Assembly: GCA_019637395.1 (NCBI GenBank)
Contig: JAHBVR010000022.1
Location: forward strand, 71,589-135,588
DNA: 64,000 nt
Reading direction: 5' to 3'
Origin: Vulcanimicrobiota bacterium
Lineage (GTDB): Bacteria; Vulcanimicrobiota; Xenobia; Xenobiales; JADMJV01
Made by a program: the position numbers and the translations under genes. Shown here one piece after another: positions 53,799 to 62,231 of this stretch. The notes beneath the pieces are model-generated. The model was not told where the DNA came from. It made no database searches and was given only the letters and a program-made list of their open reading frames with translations. How positions within the stretch are numbered: the stretch's first letter is position 1; every line of letters begins with the position of its first letter.

Positions 53799-54592
53799 TG
53801 GCGCTTGACCGGCGGCCTTTTGGCTTTGCGCGGTTTGGCTTTGACGGTCTGAGCGGTGACCGCGATGGTGGCCGCCGGTTGAGTCTTTTTTCCCAGGCTG
53901 ACTCCGGCGGCCAGGGCCAGGGTGGCGGCGGCGGCCACGGCGATGGGCCAGAAGTTGGGCAGTTTCGGCGTTGTCAAGGTTGGCAGGGGGCGCGTCTTCC
54001 CGGAGAAACTGACGCGCGCGCTGGAGAGGCGGTGGCGATGGCCGAATTCGACCAGCCAGCGGTCCAGGGCGGCGGCCATTTCCCGGGCGCCGGCGTAACG
54101 TTTGGCGGCTTTGAAGTCGATGGCTTTGGCCACGATTTGGCGCAGGCCTTCGGGTAGATTCGGCAATCCTTGGCTTTCCGAGAGGGCCAGAGCCATCAGA
54201 TCGCAGGGTTCGCCGGTGAGCAGGTGCAGTAAGGTGGCGCCCACCGAGAAGACATCCGAGCGGGGCTCGGCTTTGCCGTACATCTGCTCGGGCGCGCAGT
54301 AACCCATGGTGCCGACCGCTGTTTGTTGCTGGATGTCAGGGGTGACCGTGCGGGCCAGTCCGAAATCGACCACTTTGATTTTGCCCCCGCGGCGTTCGCG
54401 TACCAGGTTGGCCGGTTTGATGTCGCGATGGAGCAGGGGAGGTTCGTGGCTATGGAGATAATCGAGGACTTCCAGCACCTGCAGCATGTCGCGCACCACT
54501 TTGGGGGCCGGGTTGACGCCCTGGGCGCCCATTCCCCCCTTTTTGAGCACGCGCACGATATCGTAGCGTCCATGCAATAGTGATTCGGCCAT
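53735..54592 (-). CDS. Ser/Thr protein kinase missing most of its N-lobe
   Basis: 285 aa from ATG at 54592 (GGGAGGAGCT upstream). It begins like a Hanks kinase (LHGRYDIVRVLKKGGMG, the glycine loop) but jumps at once to VVRDMLQVLEVLDYLHSHEP (helix E), then LLHRDIKPANLV, VVDFGLARTV, GTMGYCAPEQMYGKAEPRSD and a complete C-lobe. The strand with the ATP-binding Lys and helix C are absent, about 80-95 residues, without breaking the frame. A C-terminal membrane helix (FWPIAVAAAATLALAAGVSL) precedes a basic tail. It is probably inactive, or a deletion allele. Confidence 0.75.
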   Translation of the reverse strand: MAESLLHGRYDIVRVLKKGGMGAQGVNPAPKVVRDMLQVLEVLDYLHSHEPPLLHRDIKPANLVRERRGGKIKVVDFGLARTVTPDIQQQTAVGTMGYCAPEQMYGKAEPRSDVFSVGATLLHLLTGEPCDLMALALSESQGLPNLPEGLRQIVAKAIDFKAAKRYAGAREMAAALDRWLVEFGHRHRLSSARVSFSGKTRPLPTLTTPKLPNFWPIAVAAAATLALAAGVSLGKKTQPAATIAVTAQTVKAKPRKAKRPPVKRHHSVRPIPAGLARRNQPSLPL

Positions 54593-54945
54593 AGCTCCTC
54601 CCGTCTCCCGGAGTTTGCGCTCCAAGTGTCCCGTGTCAGTTTAACAGTCATTGTGTCAGGCGGCAGTGAAATGGAACACGTTTTGCCTGGTCGAACGAGC
54701 GGACCGAGGAACTTTATGGCATTTTGTGGCTGCGCGGTCAGCGTCTGGCACCGGTTGAACTCAGATGGTTACCACGGGGACGATGTTAGCCGTCGCTTTG
54801 GGTTTGAGGGCGGTCGGTTGGCCGCTGGCTCCGGCTCCGGGCTTTGTGCCCTGCTGACGGGCTTGATTGCGATGGGCGCTTTGAGTTGCGAAGACCGGTG
54901 GTGTTTCTGGGGGCGAACCGGGTTCGTTCCTCATTCTCCTGCTGA
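54593..54945. other. intergenic region without recognisable features
   Basis: About 350 bases between the divergent truncated kinase and the acyl-carrier-like gene. Short frames are present on both strands but none has a convincing start, ribosome binding site or protein-like composition. It should contain the two promoters. Confidence 0.5.
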
Positions 54946-55494
54946 ATGTGTGGTCGGGAGTGCGAGTGGCGCGCCTACGAGCTTTGGGAAAGTGCGGAAG
55001 TTATGGGATTGGATTCGGTAACTCTGGCCATGGCGGTGGAAACGGCCTTTCGAATGGAAGTCGAGCCGGTTCCCATCAATACGGTAGGGGACCTGCATCG
55101 CTATGTTTGCGAGAAAGTATGCAACCGTCCGGCTCAGTGTCTTTCTCTGCAGGCTTTCCAGGCGTTGCGGAGAGTGCTGGTTCGGGCCGGGATGGCCCGG
55201 GCGAAGGTTCGTCTGGATACACGAGTTCGGCTGCGGCAGCTCGATTGGTTCGTGGTGGAATGGGAATTGGGGGCGCGCGTAAGCCGGCCGTCGCGTGGCT
55301 GGCGGGACCGAGAGGAGTGGTCTCTTGGCGATCTGGTGGTGGCTTTGAGGACACAATTGCCGGGCCAGGACCGGCTTTGGACGGAGGAGCGGGTTTGGCG
55401 GCGGTTAGTGGAGATCGTTTCGGAGGTATTCGATGTTCCGGCTGAGATCGTTCGGCCGGAGTCCGACTTTGTGTTGGACCTGGGCGCCTGTTGA
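54946..55494 (+). CDS. acyl-carrier-like protein, C-terminally truncated second domain
   Basis: 182 aa. MGLDSVTLAMAVETAFRMEV then INTVGDLHRYV (residues 20-56) is an acyl carrier protein core with the Ser that receives phosphopantetheine. A helical part (CLSLQAFQALRRVLVRAGMA) follows. At the C-terminus RRLVEIVSEVFDVPAEIVRP then ESDFVLDLGAC ends exactly where a second carrier domain would reach its own Asp-Ser motif. ATG 55003, starting at MGLDSV, is an alternative start. Possibly a degraded two-domain protein. No ketosynthase or other partner is near. Confidence 0.5.
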   Translation: MCGRECEWRAYELWESAEVMGLDSVTLAMAVETAFRMEVEPVPINTVGDLHRYVCEKVCNRPAQCLSLQAFQALRRVLVRAGMARAKVRLDTRVRLRQLDWFVVEWELGARVSRPSRGWRDREEWSLGDLVVALRTQLPGQDRLWTEERVWRRLVEIVSEVFDVPAEIVRPESDFVLDLGAC

Positions 55495-55558
55495 GAGCAG
55501 ATTTTTAGGAATGTAGCCGAGCCAGGCATGGGCGGGGTGGTGGGCGAAACGGGGCCGC

Positions 55559-56086
55559 ATGTTGAAGAAAATTGTGCCTTTGGTGGTATTGTTGGGATTG
55601 CGGGCGGGCGCCGAGCCTTTGCGTTATGGCTTCGTGCCGGTTCGTTTTACGGGGGAGTATCAGCCCGTTTCGGCTGCGGATTTTATGGCCAGTGTGCGTG
55701 CCGAGGTGCAGAAAAGGGCGATCAAGGCCTTGACTAAGAAGTTGGGCGTGGACCGGCTGGCCTGGGGCAGCGTGAAGTTGAGCACCGAGTCCCGGCTCAT
55801 GCGAACCGGTGGCGGCAGCAATCCGGGGGACCTGTTTCCGGGACAGACTCCTGGAACCTATCAGTATATTATTACGGTGGCCGGAGCCGCCGACATCAAT
55901 GTGGCCGATGGGACTAGCGGCAAGATCTTGCTGGATGAGCCGTTCGCCATTTTGGGCAGTGAGTCGACGGCGGCTCCCGAAGGCACCACCCGCTTTGAGG
56001 ATGTGGAGAAGCAATTGACGCTGCAGTGCAGCGAGGACCTGGCCGATCAGATCGTGCGTCAGGCCAAACGCGAGTTCCCGCCCTGA
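55559..56086 (+). CDS. exported protein of unknown function
   Basis: 175 aa with signal peptide MLKKIVPLVVLLGLRAGA. The mature part is beta-rich (RYGFVPVRFTGEYQPVSAAD, QYIITVAGAADINVADGTSG) and ends LTLQCSEDLADQIVRQAKRE. Composition suggests a periplasmic or outer-surface protein; family unknown. Its 3' end overlaps the convergent gene by 28 bases. Confidence 0.6.
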   Translation: MLKKIVPLVVLLGLRAGAEPLRYGFVPVRFTGEYQPVSAADFMASVRAEVQKRAIKALTKKLGVDRLAWGSVKLSTESRLMRTGGGSNPGDLFPGQTPGTYQYIITVAGAADINVADGTSGKILLDEPFAILGSESTAAPEGTTRFEDVEKQLTLQCSEDLADQIVRQAKREFPP

Positions 56087-56772
56087 GGCTCTATGTTATG
56101 CAAGGGGACTGAAGGCATGCCGGCCAGGTTCCAGGTCATCTCCGCGGCGGGTTCCACGGGTTGCGGCGGCGGCACCACTCGGAAAGGGTGGTGTTCCACC
56201 TGATAGCCTTTGCGGTTGAGCGCTTGCGTATACATGTCGGTGAGAAACCCCGGCTCCGGTCTGGTAGCCACCTGCCCATCGAAGCGCGACAGCCTTTCGG
56301 CCAGTTGCTCGCCGTGCTGATAGGATGCCGTTATCTCCAGCCCGGCACTTTCCACGGCCGTGTTGAGTTGCCGCGGGTCGCTCTGGCAAATCGGAGGAAA
56401 GACGTTGACCTTCCAGCCCGGCATGGCTTTGAGCGCCTCGATGCTTTCCGGCGCGAGGCCGCCCTCGCAGTTGACGTCCAGGTCCGAGTTGGCGCCGAAG
56501 CGACCTTTCGGAATGCTGCCGAAGACGTGCCAGGTCCCGGTAGAGAAGGGGGCCAACTGCAGGCTGAGCGACTCCAGTTTCTGCAAGTGGGCGAAGACCT
56601 CGCGGTCGCTGTAGGGCTTCTCCAGGTCGCGTTCGATCTTTTTCGTCCAGCGCTCGCCCGGCCCCTGGGCCAGGCAGCTGGCCAGGTTTTCCCGCAGCAG
56701 CTCATGCCCTTCCCGGGGAATCTTGCGCCGGGCTAGCAGTCGGTCGGCTTGTTGATAAGGCGAGATTTTCAT
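56059..56772 (-). CDS. nucleotidyltransferase-fold protein
   Basis: 237 aa. The pol-beta-like motif HVFGSIPKGRFGANSDLDVN (GS then DxD) lies near residue 85, and other core strands follow (WKVNVFPPI). Such proteins transfer nucleotides to RNA, proteins or antibiotics, and many are toxins or tRNA-modifying enzymes; the third catalytic acid is not clear here. ATG 56772 is chosen over TTG 56784. It is convergent with the exported protein, overlapping by 28 bases. Confidence 0.6.
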   Translation of the reverse strand: MKISPYQQADRLLARRKIPREGHELLRENLASCLAQGPGERWTKKIERDLEKPYSDREVFAHLQKLESLSLQLAPFSTGTWHVFGSIPKGRFGANSDLDVNCEGGLAPESIEALKAMPGWKVNVFPPICQSDPRQLNTAVESAGLEITASYQHGEQLAERLSRFDGQVATRPEPGFLTDMYTQALNRKGYQVEHHPFRVVPPPQPVEPAAEMTWNLAGMPSVPLHNIEPQGGNSRLA

Positions 56773-56931
56773 CCGTTTAAGCAAACCTCATCGAGGCCCG
56801 CGCCGGACCGGGTGGGTGTAAATAAGATGTAATCGAGGTTAACATTTTGCCGAAGACCCCGGAGGGGGGAGTTCAGAGCCGGGCCTCGATACGGAATCGT
56901 CACCTTTCATCGTAAGGAGTTAGCGGTCTGT

Positions 56932-57537
56932 TTGCAAATTGTTCACAATACCGGGGCCGACAACTTCAAGTCCGGCAGCAGCGATTTTAGAAAGCCTCAG
57001 CCGTTTGCCGCCCCGGGCACCTTGCCCGAGCTCTCCGCACCGCCGGCACAGGGACCGGAACTCAAATGGAGCCAGCCCTTTCCCGTAAAGCAGGGGAGCG
57101 TCGCTTCCGCCCAGGAGCTCGAACAACGCCGTTGCCAGCAGAGGAGGGAACATCAGGCTCAGCAGGCCGAGCGGCGGATTGGTGAGGTCGTCGGCCGCAT
57201 GCAGAAGTTGGAGAATAGTGACGATAATCTGAGCGCCGGCCTCAGCGGCCGCGTGACCGTCATGAATTCCACCGGAGGGGTCGGCCTGCTGGCCCGCCTT
57301 TTCGGCGAGACCCCATCGCTGAACGGCGAACTGACCTACGACCCCGCCAGCCGCGAGGTGCGGGATTTCCGGGGCCAACTTTATGATAAAGAGATGCTCG
57401 GCGGCCGGCCCCAATCGTTGGAATATCACCGTAGGAGCACCCCGCAGGGCGAAGTCGAGTGCTTCCGCGAGGGCTCGCTGGAATATCGCGTCAACCGTTT
57501 GCAGGGAACGCTTTCGATGGTGGAATACCCCCGCTAA
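56932..57537 (+). CDS. hypothetical protein
   Basis: 201 aa; TTG at 56932, 12 bases after AAGGAG. The N-terminal 60 residues are Pro-rich and low in structure; residues 60-110 are a charged helix (SAQELEQRRCQQRREHQAQQ). The C-terminal part (ELTYDPASREVRDFRGQLYD) is beta-rich. It starts MQIVHNTGADNFKS, somewhat like the 741-aa zincin start. Unknown family. Confidence 0.55.
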   Translation: MQIVHNTGADNFKSGSSDFRKPQPFAAPGTLPELSAPPAQGPELKWSQPFPVKQGSVASAQELEQRRCQQRREHQAQQAERRIGEVVGRMQKLENSDDNLSAGLSGRVTVMNSTGGVGLLARLFGETPSLNGELTYDPASREVRDFRGQLYDKEMLGGRPQSLEYHRRSTPQGEVECFREGSLEYRVNRLQGTLSMVEYPR

Positions 57538-57628
57538 GTCTGCTCGCCGGCTTTTTCCGTGGGTTCAGAGGCACTCCTTTGGCCAAGTGGCTAAAGGTTT
57601 GACCCCGCAGTTGTCCAAACGCTCCGCC

Positions 57629-58513
57629 ATGGCTGTGCCGCAAAACATCGAGAAACTTGGGCTTTTTCAGCAATCAAACAGCGGACAGGTTACTCGCCTG
57701 AAGGGAGCGTTTCCTCCGTTGCGTTTTCGAGGTACAAATATTTATCCTCACCTCGACCCGAGCCATTTTCACAGTGGAAACGCGATATCCCCCGGCAGCG
57801 ATGCGATCGTCAACGATTTGATTGAGGATATGGCCGCTTTGGGTATAACGAGCTATTATCTCAACGTCGGTTTGGAACCGACGGGGGGCTACGGCTATGT
57901 GATGACTCCGGAAGGGACGACCCTTCTCGGGAAACTGGCTACGCAGCTGCGCGGCTATCAGCAGAAGGCGGTCGCACGCGGAGCCCACCTGGATATTGTG
58001 GTGCGCTACGCTTCGGAGATGAATATTTCTGATGCCTATTCCGCTCACCCGGATCCAACAGCCTATAAGGACACGTTGAAGGAAATAAGAAAACGGCTGA
58101 ATCCAAACGGACTTCCACCCATCCGATTGGCTTACTCGCCAGCGCTCAGTTTTCAAACGGTGGAAGCTGACCTGTCACGCTATTTCCCCGAAGATGCCCA
58201 TTTGATCGACGTCATCAGTTGCACCTGGTACATCAACGGGCACACAGCCGGCTCGAGCAGCACCGATGCGCTCAGAGTGATGAAAGATTACTTTCTCCAC
58301 CGTCTGGGTAGGGGCAAGCCCTTTGGCATCGACGAAATAGGCGGCTGGGACGGCCACAACTCCAACGATATCCCTCTGGCGCAAATGTTCAGCGCGCTGG
58401 CCGCTCTGAGTGGTCAAGTCCGGTTCGACTATGTGACCGTATTTTTGGAGAACGCCAAGGATGGGAAGGCGAACTACAATCTCAATCCGACGCTAAATTT
58501 CCTGAGGACATAA
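57629..58513 (+). CDS. GH26-like glycoside hydrolase fold protein
   Basis: 294 aa. GAFPPLRFRGTNIYPHLDPS starts a TIM-barrel-like fold; DIVVRYASEMNISDAYSAHP resembles the GH26 acid/base region and RGKPFGIDEIGGWDG the nucleophile strand. IRLAYSPALS between them also fits. There is no signal peptide, so it would be cytoplasmic. It may bind or cleave a beta-linked polysaccharide. The start is weak; TTG 57611 is possible. Sixteen bases before the patatin gene, so possibly in the same operon. Confidence 0.5.
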   Translation: MAVPQNIEKLGLFQQSNSGQVTRLKGAFPPLRFRGTNIYPHLDPSHFHSGNAISPGSDAIVNDLIEDMAALGITSYYLNVGLEPTGGYGYVMTPEGTTLLGKLATQLRGYQQKAVARGAHLDIVVRYASEMNISDAYSAHPDPTAYKDTLKEIRKRLNPNGLPPIRLAYSPALSFQTVEADLSRYFPEDAHLIDVISCTWYINGHTAGSSSTDALRVMKDYFLHRLGRGKPFGIDEIGGWDGHNSNDIPLAQMFSALAALSGQVRFDYVTVFLENAKDGKANYNLNPTLNFLRT

Positions 58514-58529
58514 AGAGGGGGGTTCCGAC

Positions 58530-60266
58530 TTGAAGACTTGCGACCTGGTGATGAAAGGGGGCATTGCCTCAGGGATTGTCTATCCCGAAGCGGTGGTGGA
58601 ACTCTCCAAGGAGTTTGCCTTCCAGGGGATTGGCGGAACCTCGGCCGGTGCCATCGCGGCCGCGGCCACGGCGGCCGCTGAATATCGGCGTAGGGAGCCG
58701 GCAGGCGGGGGCTCCGATCTTGAGCCTCTTCTCGAGATCAGCAGGTATCTTGCCGGTCGGGGAAATTTGAAGCGACTCTTTCAGCCTGCGCCGGGAATCC
58801 TGAGTTGGGCGTTCAATGGCTTGTTGCTCTCTCAGCGCCTGAAATTGCCCCGGTGGCTCTTTTTGTTGATGGGGGCGGGGTATCTGCTGGGAATGAGCTA
58901 TTTGGCGCAGCATTACGGGTGGCTTTGCCCTCTGACTGTGTTGGCCGTCGTCGGGTTACCGCTGGGCCTCGGCTATTTGCTGGTCAACCAGTTATTATCC
59001 AAATTCCGGGCCAATCGTTACGGATTTTGCAAAGGCTGCGGGAGTCCCGAGCAGTTTACGCCCTGGCTCTACAGCATGACCCAAAAGCTGGCGGGCCTGG
59101 GAGAGAGTGAGCCACTGACCTTTGGCCACCTGAGGAACCGTGGGATTCGCTTCCGCCTGGTCACCACCAACCTCAACCACGGCCGGCCTTACCAATTCCC
59201 CAATTCTCGGGCCACCCTCTACTACCGCAGCGAGGAAATGCTTGAGTATTTTCCTAAAGCTGTGGTGGACTTTATGGACAAGGATAATCCAGTCACGCCG
59301 CACGGCTTCCGGAAGCTGCCCGTCAAAGACAGGTTGCCTATTCTCGTGCCAACCCGAATCAGTTCTTCGTTCCCGGGACTTTTTTGCGCCGTGCCACTTT
59401 ATGCCGAGCCCTTTGACCGAACGCTGGATGGGGAGATGCGGCCGGCGGGGGAGGGTACTCCCATCGAGCGCGACGAGCTGCAACCGGAACTTTGCCTTTT
59501 TGCCGACGGCGGTATTTGCAGCAACCTGCCGTTGCATTTCTTTGATTCGCCTTTGCCCGAGCAGCCAACTTTTGCCATCAATTTGGACAGCTTTGCTCCC
59601 GGGTTCAAACCCAGCTTGGACGAGTCCAAGAACGTGCGTCGAGCGGAAACCAATAACCAGTTCTCGAGTTACGAATGCTGGAACCGCTTCAGCAATCTGG
59701 GGGGCTGGCTTTATTCGATTTTCAACGCCGCCCAGAACTGGCGGGACAATGGCCTGGTGCGTAAGCCTGGCTATCGAGACCGGGTGGTGCATATCACTCT
59801 GGCTGGGGACGAGGGCGGTTTGAACCTGCAAATGGCGCCTGAGTTGATCAAACGACTGCAAGAACGCGGCAAGGCAGCGGGCCAGGCTCTCCTGAAAGGG
59901 TTTGGGGCGAGCCCCACGGTCAAGACTACCTGGGATAATCACCGCTGGATTCGCTATCGCAACACGATGAAGCTGATGGCCGAAATGTTGCCCAAGGTTC
60001 GCGAGCGGTTGGCAGATCCCGGCTACAGCGGGCTTTTTAGCGTAGATGGAGGCCAGCCGCCATCCTACCGATTTCACTACGATGAGGATAACAATCCCGT
60101 TCCAGCCGAGGTTTCCGCCCGGCGGGTGGCCGCCCTCAAAGAATCGACGGAGAAGTTTTGCCTGTTGCTTAAGGACTGGCAGCCGGCTGAGGCTTTCTCG
60201 ATCTCACCACCGCACCCGGAGATTCAACTGGGGATCAATCCTGAATTGGAGACGGAACCGAAATGA
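58530..60266 (+). CDS. patatin-like phospholipase with a membrane insertion
   Basis: 578 aa; TTG at 58530 follows a GGGGGG tract. KTCDLVMKGGIASGIVYPEA and GIGGTSAGAIAAAATA carry the oxyanion region and nucleophile (GTSAG, Ser38); the catalytic dyad Asp is in LFADGGICSNLPLHFFD (Asp326). Between them, residues about 95-155 (LPRWLFLLMGAGYLLGMSYL, TVLAVVGLPLGLGYLLVNQL) form two hydrophobic helices not found in ordinary patatins. It would hydrolyse membrane lipids, possibly from inside the membrane. Its stop overlaps the next ATG (ATGA). Confidence 0.85.
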   Translation: MKTCDLVMKGGIASGIVYPEAVVELSKEFAFQGIGGTSAGAIAAAATAAAEYRRREPAGGGSDLEPLLEISRYLAGRGNLKRLFQPAPGILSWAFNGLLLSQRLKLPRWLFLLMGAGYLLGMSYLAQHYGWLCPLTVLAVVGLPLGLGYLLVNQLLSKFRANRYGFCKGCGSPEQFTPWLYSMTQKLAGLGESEPLTFGHLRNRGIRFRLVTTNLNHGRPYQFPNSRATLYYRSEEMLEYFPKAVVDFMDKDNPVTPHGFRKLPVKDRLPILVPTRISSSFPGLFCAVPLYAEPFDRTLDGEMRPAGEGTPIERDELQPELCLFADGGICSNLPLHFFDSPLPEQPTFAINLDSFAPGFKPSLDESKNVRRAETNNQFSSYECWNRFSNLGGWLYSIFNAAQNWRDNGLVRKPGYRDRVVHITLAGDEGGLNLQMAPELIKRLQERGKAAGQALLKGFGASPTVKTTWDNHRWIRYRNTMKLMAEMLPKVRERLADPGYSGLFSVDGGQPPSYRFHYDEDNNPVPAEVSARRVAALKESTEKFCLLLKDWQPAEAFSISPPHPEIQLGINPELETEPK

Positions 60267-62221
60267 ACATTCCCAAGCCGGCTTTTCGCAAATTGCGCGG
60301 ATACGCCTTCGACCCGTCTGTTTCGCTGCGCCTCGATACGGTGGGCATCAACACGATGCTTTATAAGATTCGTTGGGAAGAAGAATTGCAGGAGGGTCCC
60401 TCGGGCGAGTATTTCGAGGTGGTGGACTATGACCCGACCGTCCCCACGCAGTACGCGCGCGTCAATTTGAATTTGACTCACATTTTGGCCGACGATGGTC
60501 TGGCTCCCAGTGAAGGGAACCCGATGTTCCATCAGCAGATGGTCTACGCAGTGGCCATGCTCACCGTTCAGAATTTTGAGAAGGCGCTGGGTCGGAAAAT
60601 CATCTGGTCTTCTCGTTTGCTGGAAGATAAGTCGAAATATGAAGAATACGTCGGAAAGATTCGTTTATATCCTCATGCTCTTCGTGAGGCCAACGCCTAC
60701 TACAGTCCGCTCAAGAAAGCGATCTTGTTTGGCTACTTTTCCGCTTCACCGGCGACGATCACCGAGCAGATGCCGGGCTCGCTCGTCTTCACCTGTCTCA
60801 GTCACGACATTATTGCTCATGAAGTGACCCACGCAATTCTGGATGGAATTCACCGCAACTACAACAAGCCGACCAATCCGGATGTCCTGGCCTTTCACGA
60901 AGCGTTTTCGGATATTGTAGCGCTTTTTCAGCATTTTTCCTTTCCTGAGGTGCTGAATCATCAGATTGCCAGAACCAGGGGCGAACTGGAGAAACAGAAC
61001 CTGCTGGGCCAGTTGGCCCAACAGTTCGGGGTGGCCATTGGCAAATACGGAAGTCTGAGAGATGCCCTGGGGAGCACCAAAGACGGTAAGTGGACCCCTG
61101 CCGTGCCGGATCCAGCGGCTTATCAGGAAACCATGGAGCCGCACGAGCGGGGCAGCATCCTGGTGGCCGCGGTCTTTGACGCCTTTTTGCTCATTTATAA
61201 GCGACGCGTCCAGGATTTGCTGCGCATCGCCAGCGGAGGCACGGGTATTCTGCCGGAAGGAGAGTTGCACCCCGACCTGGTCAACCGACTGGCGAACGAA
61301 GCAGCCAAGACGGCCAGTCATGTCCTGACGATGTGCATCCGGGCCTTGGACTATTGCCCGCCGGTGGATATCACATTTGGTGACTATTTGCGGGGGATCA
61401 TTACCGCGGATGCGGACGTGGTGGCCGACGATAAGCACAACTATCGGCTGGCTTTCCTGGACGCCTTCCGGAGGCGGGGCATTTATCCGGATGGAATCCA
61501 GACTCTGAGCGAGGAGAGCCTGCGCTATTCCGTGCAAGACCAGCTCAATGACGACGAAAAGCAGAAAGTCGGTATTATATCTGAATTCCTGCGAGGATAT
61601 CGCCAGGCGGTCAGCTATCTTACCAAGCGCGAGGACATCTGGCACCGCTCTCGCGAGTTCATCCGCGGTGCCAAGCAGGCGGACGGCGGTTGGGCGCAGG
61701 GTCTGCACATGAGGCTAACCTCCAAGTTTGGCAACTCCTCGAGATTCGAGAATTTGACCGGGCTGGTGTTTAATGACGATTGCGAGCAATACGGCGTAGA
61801 ACGCAAGCGCTATGGAGCCAATTTTCAGATTCAGAATCTACGACTGGTTTCGAGAGTTGGTCCGGACTTAAATCAAGTGAACCAGATCGTGCTCAGTTTA
61901 GTGCAGCGCATGACGGTGGCCAAGAACGACGGTGGCTACTGTTTCCTTAAAGACGCTGGCGAAGAGTTCGAGCATTTTGAGCTGGAGGGCGGCTGCACCC
62001 TCATTTTTGATCTGGACGGTCCGACTTTGAAGTATGCCATCGGCAAGCCCTTGGTGCGCTATGCGAAAGGCAAGCTGAGTCTCTGCCAACAGCGGATCGG
62101 GCGCCTGGACCGGTTTGTGAACGAGGAAATGCCTTTGCATCTGGAGAGCTCCGCATTGCTTTTCGGAGACGGGCATTCGGAGCGTTTTGGCGAGCCGTTC
62201 TGCCTGTTGCATCGCGGTTGA
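60263..62221 (+). CDS. thermolysin-like (M4-type gluzincin) protein
   Basis: 652 aa. Zinc motif HDIIAHEVTHAILDG (H186, E187, H190) with the third ligand in AFHEAFSDIVALFQHF (E213), matching the HExxH...E...SD layout of M4 peptidases. No signal or propeptide is evident, which is unusual since M4 enzymes are normally secreted. The C-terminal 400 residues are a mixed alpha/beta region of unknown fold. Translationally coupled to the patatin upstream; the next gene follows by ten bases. Confidence 0.75.
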   Translation: MNIPKPAFRKLRGYAFDPSVSLRLDTVGINTMLYKIRWEEELQEGPSGEYFEVVDYDPTVPTQYARVNLNLTHILADDGLAPSEGNPMFHQQMVYAVAMLTVQNFEKALGRKIIWSSRLLEDKSKYEEYVGKIRLYPHALREANAYYSPLKKAILFGYFSASPATITEQMPGSLVFTCLSHDIIAHEVTHAILDGIHRNYNKPTNPDVLAFHEAFSDIVALFQHFSFPEVLNHQIARTRGELEKQNLLGQLAQQFGVAIGKYGSLRDALGSTKDGKWTPAVPDPAAYQETMEPHERGSILVAAVFDAFLLIYKRRVQDLLRIASGGTGILPEGELHPDLVNRLANEAAKTASHVLTMCIRALDYCPPVDITFGDYLRGIITADADVVADDKHNYRLAFLDAFRRRGIYPDGIQTLSEESLRYSVQDQLNDDEKQKVGIISEFLRGYRQAVSYLTKREDIWHRSREFIRGAKQADGGWAQGLHMRLTSKFGNSSRFENLTGLVFNDDCEQYGVERKRYGANFQIQNLRLVSRVGPDLNQVNQIVLSLVQRMTVAKNDGGYCFLKDAGEEFEHFELEGGCTLIFDLDGPTLKYAIGKPLVRYAKGKLSLCQQRIGRLDRFVNEEMPLHLESSALLFGDGHSERFGEPFCLLHRG

Positions 62222-62231
62222 GGAGGGGACG

